DNA of 64,000 bases from Porphyromonas sp. COT-239 OH1446 (GTDB lineage: Bacteria > Bacteroidota > Bacteroidia > Bacteroidales > Porphyromonadaceae). Of the stretch, positions 43,726 through 52,183 are shown piece by piece. Position numbers and translations under genes: made by a program. Each line of letters starts with the position of its first letter. Position 1 is the first letter of the stretch. The stretch covers positions 25,110 through 89,109 of the forward strand of contig NZ_JRAO01000009.1 of assembly GCF_000768875.1 (NCBI RefSeq), in the 5' to 3' direction. The notes under the pieces are model-generated. The model saw only the letters and a list, made by a program, of their open reading frames with translations, was not told where the DNA came from and did no database searches.

Positions 43726-44081
43726 TACTCCCAGTCCCCCTCTTTACCGATAAACTCGTCGAGGTTAAGCTCATCTAGCTCCTCGAGTCTCAGCCGATCG
43801 CTGCTCTCCATCTCTCCCGAGGTACTGTCGCTGACCCCACTACGCACAAACTTGATGACGTCCAGCAGGGCAGCGGTAAACTTATCCAAATCCTCTTCGT
43901 AGACGAATATGCGCTGACGCTCTCCTCCTGGGCGATCGCTCTGTCTGCGCTCGCACAGGACGATGTAGTGTGAGCCTGCGCTATCTTTTTTTGCGTCTAT
44001 GTAGTAGCTCCTCGTACCGGCCTTGACCAGTCGGGTGTAGAGCTCTTGCTGTCGTCCTTGGTCTTTATTCTTTTCCTTCAT
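43725..44081 (-). CDS. PUR-family DNA/RNA-binding protein (DUF3276)
   Basis: A 118-residue protein with the PUR-alpha-like repeat widespread in Bacteroidota and spirochaetes: RSYYIDAKKDSAGSHYIVLCERR ... RQRIFVYEEDLDKFTAALLDVIKFV. Such proteins bind single-stranded nucleic acids; the cellular role is not established. The C-terminus is acidic (LEELDELNLDEFIGKEGDWE). It opens the run PUR protein, membrane protein, mtaB, acyltransferase, GT2, all closely packed and probably one transcript. Confidence 0.9.
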   Translation of the reverse strand: MKEKNKDQGRQQELYTRLVKAGTRSYYIDAKKDSAGSHYIVLCERRQSDRPGGERQRIFVYEEDLDKFTAALLDVIKFVRSGVSDSTSGEMESSDRLRLEELDELNLDEFIGKEGDWE

Positions 44082-44128
44082 TTCTATTGTGTTAAGTCAT
44101 CTGCCACTTCACGGCTCAAAATGACCAT

Positions 44129-44158
44129 CAAAGTTAGTACAATTCTTCCTCTCTCCAA
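44129..44158 (-). promoter_or_regulatory. Promoter of the PUR-protein operon
   Basis: On the minus strand TTG (44158-44156) and TAACTTTG (44136-44129) are 19 bp apart, matching the Bacteroidota consensus. It is about 48 bp before the ATG. Confidence 0.65.
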
Positions 44159-44203
44159 TTAGATAAATTCTGTTTATGTTATTTTTGTTTTAGATAAAAT
44201 GTG

Positions 44204-44211
44204 TAACTTTG
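44204..44211 (+). promoter_or_regulatory. -7 element TAACTTTG before the short peptide and lipoprotein
   Basis: TAACTTTG matches TAnnTTTG about 47 bp before the short-peptide ATG. The nearest TTTG is only 16 bp upstream, shorter than usual. Confidence 0.5.
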
Positions 44212-44257
44212 TTGCCGTAAATGTATTAGTGTATAATATTAATTGATTGAGGTGATT

Positions 44258-44440
44258 ATGAAGGCAAATAGAATAGGGATGGGAGAGACTTATATTGCTC
44301 CTTCTATTAGGGTCTTATTTCTGAGGCAAATGTCTTTGTTACAGCAGTATTCTACGCATGAGATCTCTGACTCGTGTGCTTCCTTTGAGAGCATGACCAA
44401 CGAAGATGAATGGATGTCTGACTCCGATGCCGTTTGGTAG
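44258..44440 (+). CDS. Short peptide of the YxxPxxxxL type, upstream of a lipoprotein
   Basis: A 60-residue peptide with the pattern ETYIAPSIRVLFLRQMSLLQQYS followed by an acidic tail. I recognise the YxxPxxxxxxL...LLxxS pattern from short genes that precede fimbrial or lipoprotein genes in many Bacteroidales, but I know of no function. A purine-rich GAGGTG lies just before the ATG at 44258, which supports that start over one five codons upstream. The lipoprotein gene begins 32 bp after its stop. Confidence 0.6.
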   Translation: MKANRIGMGETYIAPSIRVLFLRQMSLLQQYSTHEISDSCASFESMTNEDEWMSDSDAVW

Positions 44441-44472
44441 TCTGGTCTTCAAACAAAAATGATTTGCAACTT

Positions 44473-46452
44473 ATGAAGAAGTTTTTTGCTTTCTTGATGC
44501 TATTGATGTTATTCTTCCCATCGTGTAAGAAGGATGAAGGGCCTCGTCCTGGACCACCAGATACTGATGAGTATACTCTTGTTCCTGCGGAGCTGTACAC
44601 CGTTGCCGACGAAGTGCGCTTGCATCAATACATAGAATCAACTCCTGGGGGAGAGGAGGCTGGCCGGATCGCCACCCCTTTCATGTCGGAGAGGAATTTG
44701 AAGATCCGTGTCGTGGTGCGCAGGCATACAGCTGAGGGGTTGAAGTATGCCTATCAGACGCTGATCTTTAACAAGGTGAGTGGAGAGAATCGAGCCACCT
44801 TCACTGGTGAACTCATAACGCCCAAGGGCCCCGGGAATATGGAGATCGCCGCAGTCCTCTTGGCTGAAGAAGGTGCTGGAGGCGAAGAGTTCATGCAGGT
44901 CCATAACAATAGTGTTGATGTTGTTAGGACGGCTCCGATCAATCCGATCCTGACTGTCATGGAAACGCTCCCAGGGGGGAGGAAGAAAGTCCGCACGAGG
45001 ATTCCCTACGTTTCCGAATGGAGGCCCATGACTATTGTCAACAAGAAGATCGAGGTCGATAATGGCTCCTCTGACCTAAGGAAATGTCTGATCTTTAGGC
45101 CCAGCGGTACGCTCTTGCGCTTGAGGTTTACCTACAGTGGCACACAGCCTCGGACAATTAGTGCTATACGTATTAAATCCAATGTCTTAGTGAGGCATTG
45201 GAACTATTGTTTTACTCGTAACTCGCTAACTGGGACTGCTGATGGTAATTTGGTTCAAGGCTATGTGGACAATGATAGCCAGATTCGCTTAGAGGAGCTC
45301 TATAATTTCCCCCAACCTGTAACGCTCTCGAGTAGTAATCCCAAGTCCCCATGGTACTACCTTTGGGTGATGTCTCGTAAGCCAGGTCTCCCCCCCCCCT
45401 CGGGTGGTTTCGAAACGAAGATATCTGTCTTAGAAACGAATGCTTCAGAACGACAAGTCTTCTCAAGTACTCGTGAGACTCTCAAACTAGGAGCAATCCC
45501 GATTGAAGTTCCTGGCTGTTCAGATTTTCCTTTCGGTAAGTTGCCGCTCGATTTCGTTGCCCCTAAAAATTTGGCTAAAGTAGCTGGTGCTTGGAAGCTC
45601 CAAAGTGACAATACTATCCCGAACTCTCCCAATAACCAAATATTCCCCTTCGCAGACGTTCTGAGCTTCCGACATAACGCCCCTCCTCAAGGTCGATTGA
45701 TCGGTACCGATCGCTACTATATCCCTGAGGATGTCGATATGTGGAGCCTATTCCTTATGGGGGAGAATAAACTCAATGTATCTCCTATGGGAACATGGTT
45801 TAATGTCCGACAGGATCGGATGCGTGTAGGAGGGCCTGGAGGAAGAATGTTTCAAGGAGACTCCCAGGGAGTATATCGCTCTTATTGGTATCGTCATACA
45901 GATGGAGTAGTTTATGCGGTGCGCTTGACGGGTAGGAATAACTGTCATGTCCTGGCCTATCGCTATCGCTTTGTTGGAGGAACTGCTCCGAATCCTAGTA
46001 ATTCCTATGTGGAGGTTAGCTCGCGCTATGTCGGTAGAGATGCTTCTCTTGGGATTGGTGGAGGAACTCTCTCTCAATCACAATGGCAGAACATTCTTCA
46101 GACCCATGTTTGCCAACCTGGCTTTTGGACTCCTGGCCCTGGCCGTCGCTTCTCGCAGACAGTAACTCTGCCCACTATCGGAGCGAAGCAATTAGATGGA
46201 GCAACTGGAAACGATCTTTTTATACGTTGGGGGGATGGTCGATTAACTGATGGAGTGTATGGTGTATATTGGATTTCTGAACCTGGGGCTAACTATAGTC
46301 GTTACCTAGACTTTGGAACTTTCTTTTTTGAATTCCCTGAGAATCGAGTTGGTTTAGCTGGCCATTTATCTACTGTCTCAGCCCCTTTTACAGCTCCTGG
46401 ACCTCCTCGAGCATCGGTGCGTCTCTTCAAAGATTTGAGAACCTTCCCTTAA
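44473..46452 (+). CDS. Large surface lipoprotein of unknown function (659 aa)
   Basis: A lipoprotein with signal peptide MKKFFAFLMLLMLFFPSC (Cys18 as lipid anchor) followed by a Pro/Asp-rich linker. The N-terminal third (GELITPKGPGNMEIAAVLLAEEG ... VDVVRTAPINPILT) vaguely recalls fimbrillin-type domains. The C-terminal part is rich in Gly, Tyr, Trp and Asn (YSRYLDFGTFFFEF), beta-sheet-like. I cannot place it in a named family; a fimbrial accessory or adhesin-like role is only a guess. It is AT-richer than its neighbours and ends at a strong terminator. A poly-C tract (CCCCCCCC) near 45391 is a candidate slippage site. Confidence 0.72.
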   Translation: MKKFFAFLMLLMLFFPSCKKDEGPRPGPPDTDEYTLVPAELYTVADEVRLHQYIESTPGGEEAGRIATPFMSERNLKIRVVVRRHTAEGLKYAYQTLIFNKVSGENRATFTGELITPKGPGNMEIAAVLLAEEGAGGEEFMQVHNNSVDVVRTAPINPILTVMETLPGGRKKVRTRIPYVSEWRPMTIVNKKIEVDNGSSDLRKCLIFRPSGTLLRLRFTYSGTQPRTISAIRIKSNVLVRHWNYCFTRNSLTGTADGNLVQGYVDNDSQIRLEELYNFPQPVTLSSSNPKSPWYYLWVMSRKPGLPPPSGGFETKISVLETNASERQVFSSTRETLKLGAIPIEVPGCSDFPFGKLPLDFVAPKNLAKVAGAWKLQSDNTIPNSPNNQIFPFADVLSFRHNAPPQGRLIGTDRYYIPEDVDMWSLFLMGENKLNVSPMGTWFNVRQDRMRVGGPGGRMFQGDSQGVYRSYWYRHTDGVVYAVRLTGRNNCHVLAYRYRFVGGTAPNPSNSYVEVSSRYVGRDASLGIGGGTLSQSQWQNILQTHVCQPGFWTPGPGRRFSQTVTLPTIGAKQLDGATGNDLFIRWGDGRLTDGVYGVYWISEPGANYSRYLDFGTFFFEFPENRVGLAGHLSTVSAPFTAPGPPRASVRLFKDLRTFP

Positions 46453-46495
46453 ATTATGCCAAAGCTCTAGGAAAGCTTTATCTCCGAATGTGTAT

Positions 46496-46545
46496 CAGGG
46501 CAAGCCCTCTCTTTAGGGAGGAGGCTTGCCCTGATTATTTCTCTA
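46496..46545 (+). terminator. Rho-independent terminator of the lipoprotein unit
   Basis: TCAGGGCAAGCC (46496-46507) pairs perfectly with GGCTTGCCCTGA (46524-46535), with inner CTCT/AGAG-like pairing, then TTATTTCTC. Confidence 0.85.
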
Positions 46546-46655
46546 AGGCTAGGAGTTCGTATGGGCTTTACTTCTTGATCAAGGAGTATTCCTTCCCCTA
46601 TGCCAACTCCCGAGAGTGGGGGTAGGCATTTCGATATACCTCTCGGGGGCTCTTC

Positions 46656-46885
46656 GCTGCGTCCTAGATAGAGGCTCAACTAAGCTCCTAGATAGAGGAC
46701 TATAGTTACGCTCTCGGTAGGGCTTCCCTGGAGGTGTCAGTAGGATCGCAACAGAGATCTAAGTAGGATCGACGATGAGGCTCAGATAGGATCGCAGCAG
46801 AAGTCCTACTTGGGTCTCATTAGAGGTTCAAATAGGATCGCTTCGGAGTGCTTCTCGGGAGTGTTATCGAATGCCCTCTTGGGCC
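46656..46885 (-). repeat. 23-bp phased degenerate repeat array F (mainly reverse orientation)
   Basis: Ten units start every 23 bp (46656, 46679, 46702, 46725, 46748, 46771, 46794, 46817, 46840, 46863). Most read in reverse (GAGATCTAAGTAGGATCG, GAGGCTCAGATAGGATCG, GAGGTTCAAATAGGATCG); the unit at 46794 (GAAGTCCTACTTGGGTCTC) is forward. It ends about 130 bp before the -7 element of the DUF5606 gene. Confidence 0.83.
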
Positions 46886-47013
46886 TCAAGATCGCCCTCA
46901 TTGGACTGTCGAACGAGGAGCGGTGCGCGCCCCTCCTATCCGCCCCTCACGCCGAGGGTATAGGCCGTACGAAGAGAGATCTTCAGCTCGAGGGCTAATC
47001 CAAAAGTGTTTAG

Positions 47014-47021
47014 TATATTTG
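47014..47021 (+). promoter_or_regulatory. -7 element TATATTTG before the DUF5606 gene
   Basis: TATATTTG matches TAnnTTTG, 38 bp before the ATG at 47060. Confidence 0.55.
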
Positions 47022-47059
47022 CCAAACATTTAGATACGAAACAAAACGACAACGAAACA

Positions 47060-47476
47060 ATGCTCAAAACTATCCTGTCTGTCTCGGGCAAGCCTGGTTT
47101 GTACCGCCTGCTTTCGCAGGGAAAGAACAATCTGATCGTCGAAGCCCTTGCAGACGGTCGTCGTATGCCCATACATGCAGCTGACCGTGTAGTCTCGCTC
47201 GGAGACATCGCTATGTTTACCCATGCCGAGGATGTGCCCCTGGCCGAAGTCCTCGAGTCCCTCTACAAGCACCAGGGTGGTGCACCCGTAGAGATGGCTG
47301 CTCTGAAGGACAGCGACGCCCTGAGAGAGCTGCTCGCACAGGTGCTCCCCGACTTCGACCGTGAACGGATCTACCCTACAGACATCAAGAAACTCTACAC
47401 TTGGTACAACCTACTCCTCAAGGCTGGCTTCACGAGCTTCGTTGCTCCCGAGGCTGCCACCGAGCAGGCGGAGTAA
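47060..47476 (+). CDS. DUF5606 domain protein
   Basis: A 138-residue conserved Bacteroidota protein. The start LKTILSVSGKPGLYRLLSQGKNNLIVEAL and the later HAADRVVSLGDIAMFTHAEDVPLAEVLESLY are the DUF5606 features. No signal peptide or membrane helix; cytoplasmic. No function is known to me. I chose MLKTILSV at 47060 because the conserved N-terminus starts there and the upstream frame overlaps the promoter. It is followed after 43 bp by kbl and probably shares its transcript. Confidence 0.87.
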   Translation: MLKTILSVSGKPGLYRLLSQGKNNLIVEALADGRRMPIHAADRVVSLGDIAMFTHAEDVPLAEVLESLYKHQGGAPVEMAALKDSDALRELLAQVLPDFDRERIYPTDIKKLYTWYNLLLKAGFTSFVAPEAATEQAE

Positions 47477-47519
47477 AGATCGGACATATTCATCCAATAT
47501 CAAGTAATACCTCTAACCC

Positions 47520-48710
47520 ATGTACAAGGCAATCAAGCAGCACCTGCAGAGCGAGCTCGACGGCATTCGCCAGGCAGGTCTTTACAAGCAGGAGCGCATC
47601 ATCATCACTCCTCAGTCCGCAGACATCAAGGTTGGCCAAGGGCAGCCCGTGGTGAACTTCTGTGCGAACAATTATCTAGGGCTCTCAGACCATCCACGCC
47701 TCATCGAGGCGGCCAAGAAGGCTATGGACAGCCATGGCTTCGGGATGAGCTCTGTACGCTTCATCTGTGGTACGCAGGACATTCACAAAGCCCTCGAGCG
47801 TGCCATCGCAGACTACTTCAAAACTGAGGATACGATCCTCTATGCCGCTTGCTTCGATGCCAACGGAGGTCTGTTCGAACCCCTCTTCGGCCCTGAAGAT
47901 GCCATCATCAGCGACGCCCTCAATCATGCCTCCATCATCGACGGCGTACGCTTGTGCAAGGCTCAGCGTTACCGCTATGCCAATGCCGATATGGCTGATC
48001 TGGAGCGTGTCCTGCAAGAGGCGCAGTCGGCCCGCTTCCGCATCATCGTAACCGATGGTGTCTTCTCTATGGACGGTAATGTCGCTCCTATGGACAAGAT
48101 CTGTGATTTGGCAGATAAGTACGATGCCATGGTTATGGTGGACGAGTGCCATTCTGCCGGTGTCGTTGGCCCTACGGGTCGTGGTGTCGCTGAGCAGTTC
48201 AACTGTTATGGTCGCATTGACATCCACACGGGTACGCTGGGTAAGGCCTTTGGCGGTGCTGTCGGGGGCTTCACTACAGGGCCTAAGGAGGTGATTGATA
48301 TGCTGCGTCAGCGTTCTCGCCCCTACCTCTTCTCCAACTCCATCCCCCCCGCAGTGGTGGGTGCAGGGCTCGAGGTCTTCAAGATGCTCGAGGAGAGCAG
48401 CGAGCTGCATACTAAGCTGATGAAGAACGTTAATTACTTCCGCGACAAGATGATCGCAGCAGGCTTCGACATCAAGCCAACTCAGTCTGCCATCTGCGCT
48501 GTGATGCTCTACGATGCCAAGCTCTCGCAGGACTATGCCGCACGTCTGCTTGAGGAGGGAATCTATGTTACGGGCTTCTACTACCCCGTAGTTCCCAAGG
48601 GTGAGGCTCGCATCCGTGTTCAGCTCTCCGCTGCACACGAGCAGCATCACCTCGATCATGCTATCGAGGCCTTCATCAAGGTTGGCCGTGAGCTGGGTGT
48701 GATCAAGTAA
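47520..48710 (+). CDS. kbl: 2-amino-3-ketobutyrate CoA ligase (glycine C-acetyltransferase)
   Basis: PLP enzyme of the alpha-oxoamine synthase family that, after threonine dehydrogenase, splits 2-amino-3-ketobutyrate with CoA into glycine and acetyl-CoA. The 396 residues align throughout with E. coli Kbl: [68 protein letters not shown] (PLP-stacking His) and the Schiff-base lysine in [11 protein letters not shown]. Serine palmitoyltransferase is related, but these blocks favour Kbl. No threonine dehydrogenase gene is adjacent. Confidence 0.94.
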   Translation: MYKAIKQHLQSELDGIRQAGLYKQERIIITPQSADIKVGQGQPVVNFCANNYLGLSDHPRLIEAAKKAMDSHGFGMSSVRFICGTQDIHKALERAIADYFKTEDTILYAACFDANGGLFEPLFGPEDAIISDALNHASIIDGVRLCKAQRYRYANADMADLERVLQEAQSARFRIIVTDGVFSMDGNVAPMDKICDLADKYDAMVMVDECHSAGVVGPTGRGVAEQFNCYGRIDIHTGTLGKAFGGAVGGFTTGPKEVIDMLRQRSRPYLFSNSIPPAVVGAGLEVFKMLEESSELHTKLMKNVNYFRDKMIAAGFDIKPTQSAICAVMLYDAKLSQDYAARLLEEGIYVTGFYYPVVPKGEARIRVQLSAAHEQHHLDHAIEAFIKVGRELGVIK

Positions 48711-48729
48711 GTCTGCCCCCGAGCAACGT

Positions 48730-48770
48730 ATATCGCCCCCACAGAGCTAGAGGCTCTGTGGGGGCGATAT
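48730..48770. terminator. Bidirectional terminator between kbl and the MarR-type gene
   Basis: A perfect 18-bp stem: ATATCGCCCCCACAGAGC (48730-48747) with GCTCTGTGGGGGCGATAT (48753-48770), 5-nt loop. No T-tract on either side, but it sits between convergent genes. Confidence 0.75.
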
Positions 48771-48802
48771 GCTTGAGGTCGGTATGGTTTCTCCAGTCGC
48801 CC

Positions 48803-49153
48803 CTAGAGCATCTCCCGAAGCGAGGCGAAGTCGAGCTCGAGGCTGCGGAGGCGACCCAGGGTCTCTTCGCCCTGGGCTGTCAGGGCACAGATGACGCGCC
48901 TGCGATCCTCCCTTGCATTCGTCCGAGAGAGCAGGCCCTTGGTCTCGAGACTCGCCAGTACCTTGGAGGTGTGGGCAGGCAGTAGGCCTACGCACTGGGC
49001 CAAGTCTTTCGAGCATCGGCTCTCGCCCGCAAGGGCGCAGATGATCATAGCCTCGTTGAGGTCTACTCCTGTTTGCTCTATCAGTCTGGTCTCGAGCAGA
49101 CGAAACGCTCGTACGATCTCTCTTAGGGTGCAAATCGACTGGATCTGTTCCAT
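48803..49153 (-). CDS. MarR-family transcriptional regulator (116 aa)
   Basis: Small winged-helix regulator. LNEAMIICALAGESRCSKDLAQCVGLLPAHTSKVLASLETKGLLSRTNAREDRRRVICALTAQGEETL covers the helix-turn-helix and wing, with DRRR as wing motif. It has several cysteines (C8, C39, C47, C54 region and C91), so redox or persulfide sensing is possible but not shown. It starts 21 bp after the CoA-disulfide-reductase fusion on the same strand, so it likely regulates that gene and itself. Confidence 0.83.
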   Translation of the reverse strand: MEQIQSICTLREIVRAFRLLETRLIEQTGVDLNEAMIICALAGESRCSKDLAQCVGLLPAHTSKVLASLETKGLLSRTNAREDRRRVICALTAQGEETLGRLRSLELDFASLREML

Positions 49154-49174
49154 AACGCTTTTTACTAGATAATA

Positions 49175-51625
49175 CTATATGAAGAGGTTTATATTGGCCT
49201 TGTCGGCACGTTGCATGTAGGTGGCTACGCCGCCGATTGTTACCTCGGGGAGGAGCTCCTCACGGCTAATACCCATCACATCCATAGACATTTGGCAGGC
49301 GATGAATTCGACCCCAGCTTCGAGGGCCTGGTCTCTCATCTGCTCTAGGGGCGTTACCCCTCGCTCACGCATCACACGGCGCATCATCCACGCTCCCATG
49401 CCTCCCATGTTCATCTTGCTCAGTCCCAGGCCCGTGCTGTCCTTCGGGAGCATGAAGCCGAAGAGCTTGCCCCAAAGATCCTTCTTTGGTGGGATAATGC
49501 CCGAACGCTTGATCGCATTCAGCCCCCAAAAGGTGAAGAAGATCGTAACCTTCTCCCCCGTGGCTGCAGCTCCATTGGCTAGGACGAAGGTGGCTAGGGC
49601 CTTGTCTAGGTCATCGCTAAAGAGAATGAAGGTCTTGCCCTTGCCCCCAGCGGAGCTCTGCCCCGATGTGCTTGCCGCCGCAACGTCCTGTTTCTCGACG
49701 ATGGCATAGTACTCCCCGTGGCTGCTTCCTCCCTCTACAAAGCGATGTCCAGTGGTTTGTGTCCAGGCCTCGGCATCACGAACAAACCCTGGGTCGGTGG
49801 CGAGGATACGTACTTTTTGGCCGAGACAAAGCCCGTCTACAGCCTTGCGCAGCGTTACGATAGGGCCAGGACAGCATAGCCCTCGGGCATCGATCTCGAG
49901 GCAGTCTGAGTGCTCCCTCGTCTCTGTCTCCTCTCTTCGCTGGCAATGGTTGCGAGGGCGAGCGGGGGCGGAGTAGTCCTTCGTGGCTACGCTCCATAGC
50001 TTGTATCCACCCACTAGGTTGTACACCTGGGTGTAACCTCTCTGGCGCAAGATGTTCGAGGCGAGGTAACCCCTCAACCCCACCTGACAATAGAGGACAA
50101 TACGCTTGTCCCTAGGGATCTCGCTCAGGCGTTCGCGCATATCATCGACAGGGATATTCACTGCCCCGGGGATATTGCCTAGCTCGAATTCGTAGGGCGT
50201 ACGCACGTCGATGATGATAGCTCCCTCGGCCTTGAGGGCTTCGATCTCTCTCCAGTAGACAGGCTGCACCCTGCCCTGGATGATGTTGTCTGCGATATAG
50301 CCGGCTAGAGCTACAGGATCCTTGGCCGATGAGAAGGGGGGCGCATAGGCCTGCTCGGTGCGCATGAGCTCGTTGATCCCCCCAGCCTGCTTGATGATCT
50401 GTGCGATGGAGTCGATGCGCTTGTCTACACCCTCTGCCCCGACAGCCTGTGCCCCATAGAGGCGACCGCTCTTAGGGTCGAAGGTGATCTTGAGCGTTAG
50501 GGGATGGCTGCCTGGATAATAGCCCGCATGGCTCATCGGATGTAGGGTTACCGAGCGATATTCGATACCTGCCTGTTGTAGGGCCTTGGCGGGTAAGCCC
50601 GTCGCCCCCACGACTAGGTCAAAGATCTTGGCAATCGAAGTGCCGATAGCCCCCTCATAGGGCTGGGTCTCTAGGCCCGCTATGGTATCGGCTACGAGGC
50701 GAGCCTGTCTGTTGGCAGGGCCAGCCAAGTAATTGAGCCAAGGGCGACCGGTGAGCGGATGAGGATACTCGATGGCATCGCCGACGGCATAGATATCCCT
50801 CTTCGAGGTCTGTAGATATTCGTCTACGACGATGCCGCCACGCTCACCGAGCTGTAGGCCTGCTGCTTGCGCCAACGTCGTATTGGGGCGTACCCCGATC
50901 GAGAGGATGACGAGGTCGGCCTCGACTGTCTGCCGAGAGGACAGATGCAGTAGCATACCTCTCTTGAGGCTCTCGATACGCTCTAGGGCACTGCCGAGGT
51001 AGAGGCCTATGCCCTGATCCAACAGGTGTGCCTCGACGAAGCTCGCCATAGAGTAATCGACGGGAGCCATGACTTGCTGAGCCAGCTCTACAATGCTGAC
51101 CTCCATACCGATATGGTGGAGATTCTCCGCCATCTCTAGGCCGATAAAACCTCCGCCGACGATGACTGCTCGCTGAGGGTGGTGCTCTTCTATGAAGCTC
51201 TTAATAGCATCAGTGTCGGAGACATTGCGCAGGGTAAAGACCCCTGGGCTCTGTATCCCCTCGATCGAGGGGACGAAGGGTGAAGCTCCAGGGGAGAGTA
51301 GCAGCTTGTCATAGCTCTCGCGATAGAGCGATCCGTCTTTGCGGCGGATCTCGACGCTATGCCCCTCGGCATCGATGCTGATGACCTCTTGCTCGGTGCG
51401 CACATCTAGAGCGAAGCGGCGGCCGAAGGAGGCTGGGGTCTGGACAAAGAGATTGTCTCGCTCTCGGATCGTACCCCCGATATAATAAGGGAGTCCGCAG
51501 TTAGCGTACGAGATATGCGCTCCTCTCTCGACGAGGATGATCTCGGAGTGCTCGTCGATGCGCCTGAGGCGTGCGGCTGCGGTAGCACCTCCTGCTACCC
51601 CGCCAACGATGATGTACTTGGCCAT
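49175..51625 (-). CDS. Four-domain persulfide/CoA-disulfide reductase fusion (FAD reductase, rhodanese, TusA, DsrE)
   Basis: An 816-residue chain with four sulfur-handling modules. Residues 1 to about 450: FAD/NAD(P)H CoA-disulfide-reductase (KYIIVGGVAGGATAAARLRR; active Cys43 in SYANCGLPYY; YAVGDAIE). About 460-555: rhodanese (IIDVRTPYEFELGNIPGAVNIP; Cys513 in LYCQVGLRGY). About 575-650: TusA/SirA-like (Cys584-Cys585 in GLCCPGPI). About 670-816: DsrE/DsrF-like (FILFSDDLDKALATFVLANGAAATG). It should reduce CoA or glutathione-like persulfides and pass sulfane sulfur along the chain. I chose MAKYIIVGG (51625) since the FAD fold begins there. Confidence 0.92.
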   Translation of the reverse strand: MAKYIIVGGVAGGATAAARLRRIDEHSEIILVERGAHISYANCGLPYYIGGTIRERDNLFVQTPASFGRRFALDVRTEQEVISIDAEGHSVEIRRKDGSLYRESYDKLLLSPGASPFVPSIEGIQSPGVFTLRNVSDTDAIKSFIEEHHPQRAVIVGGGFIGLEMAENLHHIGMEVSIVELAQQVMAPVDYSMASFVEAHLLDQGIGLYLGSALERIESLKRGMLLHLSSRQTVEADLVILSIGVRPNTTLAQAAGLQLGERGGIVVDEYLQTSKRDIYAVGDAIEYPHPLTGRPWLNYLAGPANRQARLVADTIAGLETQPYEGAIGTSIAKIFDLVVGATGLPAKALQQAGIEYRSVTLHPMSHAGYYPGSHPLTLKITFDPKSGRLYGAQAVGAEGVDKRIDSIAQIIKQAGGINELMRTEQAYAPPFSSAKDPVALAGYIADNIIQGRVQPVYWREIEALKAEGAIIIDVRTPYEFELGNIPGAVNIPVDDMRERLSEIPRDKRIVLYCQVGLRGYLASNILRQRGYTQVYNLVGGYKLWSVATKDYSAPARPRNHCQRREETETREHSDCLEIDARGLCCPGPIVTLRKAVDGLCLGQKVRILATDPGFVRDAEAWTQTTGHRFVEGGSSHGEYYAIVEKQDVAAASTSGQSSAGGKGKTFILFSDDLDKALATFVLANGAAATGEKVTIFFTFWGLNAIKRSGIIPPKKDLWGKLFGFMLPKDSTGLGLSKMNMGGMGAWMMRRVMRERGVTPLEQMRDQALEAGVEFIACQMSMDVMGISREELLPEVTIGGVATYMQRADKANINLFI

Positions 51626-51847
51626 GTGTTGAATGTAGTCTGATCCCCGAGGCGAAGCCTTACTGCCCTCGGGCTTGGGTGAGTGAATTGAATGAACGTA
51701 CAAAGCCCTCTAGAGAGGCCTTCAAGTATAATAACTATGACCAAGCAAAGATTGTTTCCTGTGGATAATATATCAGTTGAAAGACAGCAACACTTCCCCC
51801 TCCTCCGAGGGCATCATGCCCTGGTGAAGGGAGCTCTCACCTCGCCT

Positions 51848-52153
51848 CTAGCTCAGGCGAAAGTCCACGCAAGCACGCTGCTTGAGGTAGGGCTTGATGA
51901 GCTCCTGGACAATGCGCAGGTGCTCTAGATGCTGGGCGTAAGCGGGCAGCTCCTCGAGCGAGGGGACGACGGCCTCGAGGGCGAAGTCGTAGGCCTCGGC
52001 TGGGTTCTCATTCAGGTGAACGCTGAGACTCTCTAGTGGGGCAATGACCTCTGGCAGTCGCTCAAGGGATTGCTTGATGTGCTCTAGATGTGCTGCCCGC
52101 TGCTCGGGACTCTCGAAGCCCTCGAGGGCAAATAGGACGATATGACGTAGCAT
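51848..52153 (-). CDS. Dabb-family (stress-responsive alpha-beta barrel) protein
   Basis: A 101-residue protein with the Dabb fold: MLRHIVLFALEGFE at the start, SLSVHLNENPAEAYDFALEAVVPSLEELPAYAQHLEHLRIVQELIKPYLKQRACVDF after. Dabb proteins form small dimeric ferredoxin-like barrels; the bacterial role is generally unknown. It follows serB by 30 bp on the same strand and is likely cotranscribed. Confidence 0.87.
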   Translation of the reverse strand: MLRHIVLFALEGFESPEQRAAHLEHIKQSLERLPEVIAPLESLSVHLNENPAEAYDFALEAVVPSLEELPAYAQHLEHLRIVQELIKPYLKQRACVDFRLS

Positions 52154-52183
52154 AACTGAGGGATATAGGGATCGAGGTGTGGA

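Noticed and set aside
47685..48659. A 324-aa open frame antisense to kbl
   Set aside because: It is a shadow of a strongly conserved PLP enzyme on the opposite strand; the same holds for long antisense frames over gdhA, the CbiQ-CbiO fusion and the hexosaminidase.
47520..48710. Serine palmitoyltransferase instead of Kbl
   Set aside because: The [30 protein letters not shown] and [18 protein letters not shown] blocks follow Kbl closely, and no sphingolipid gene is near.
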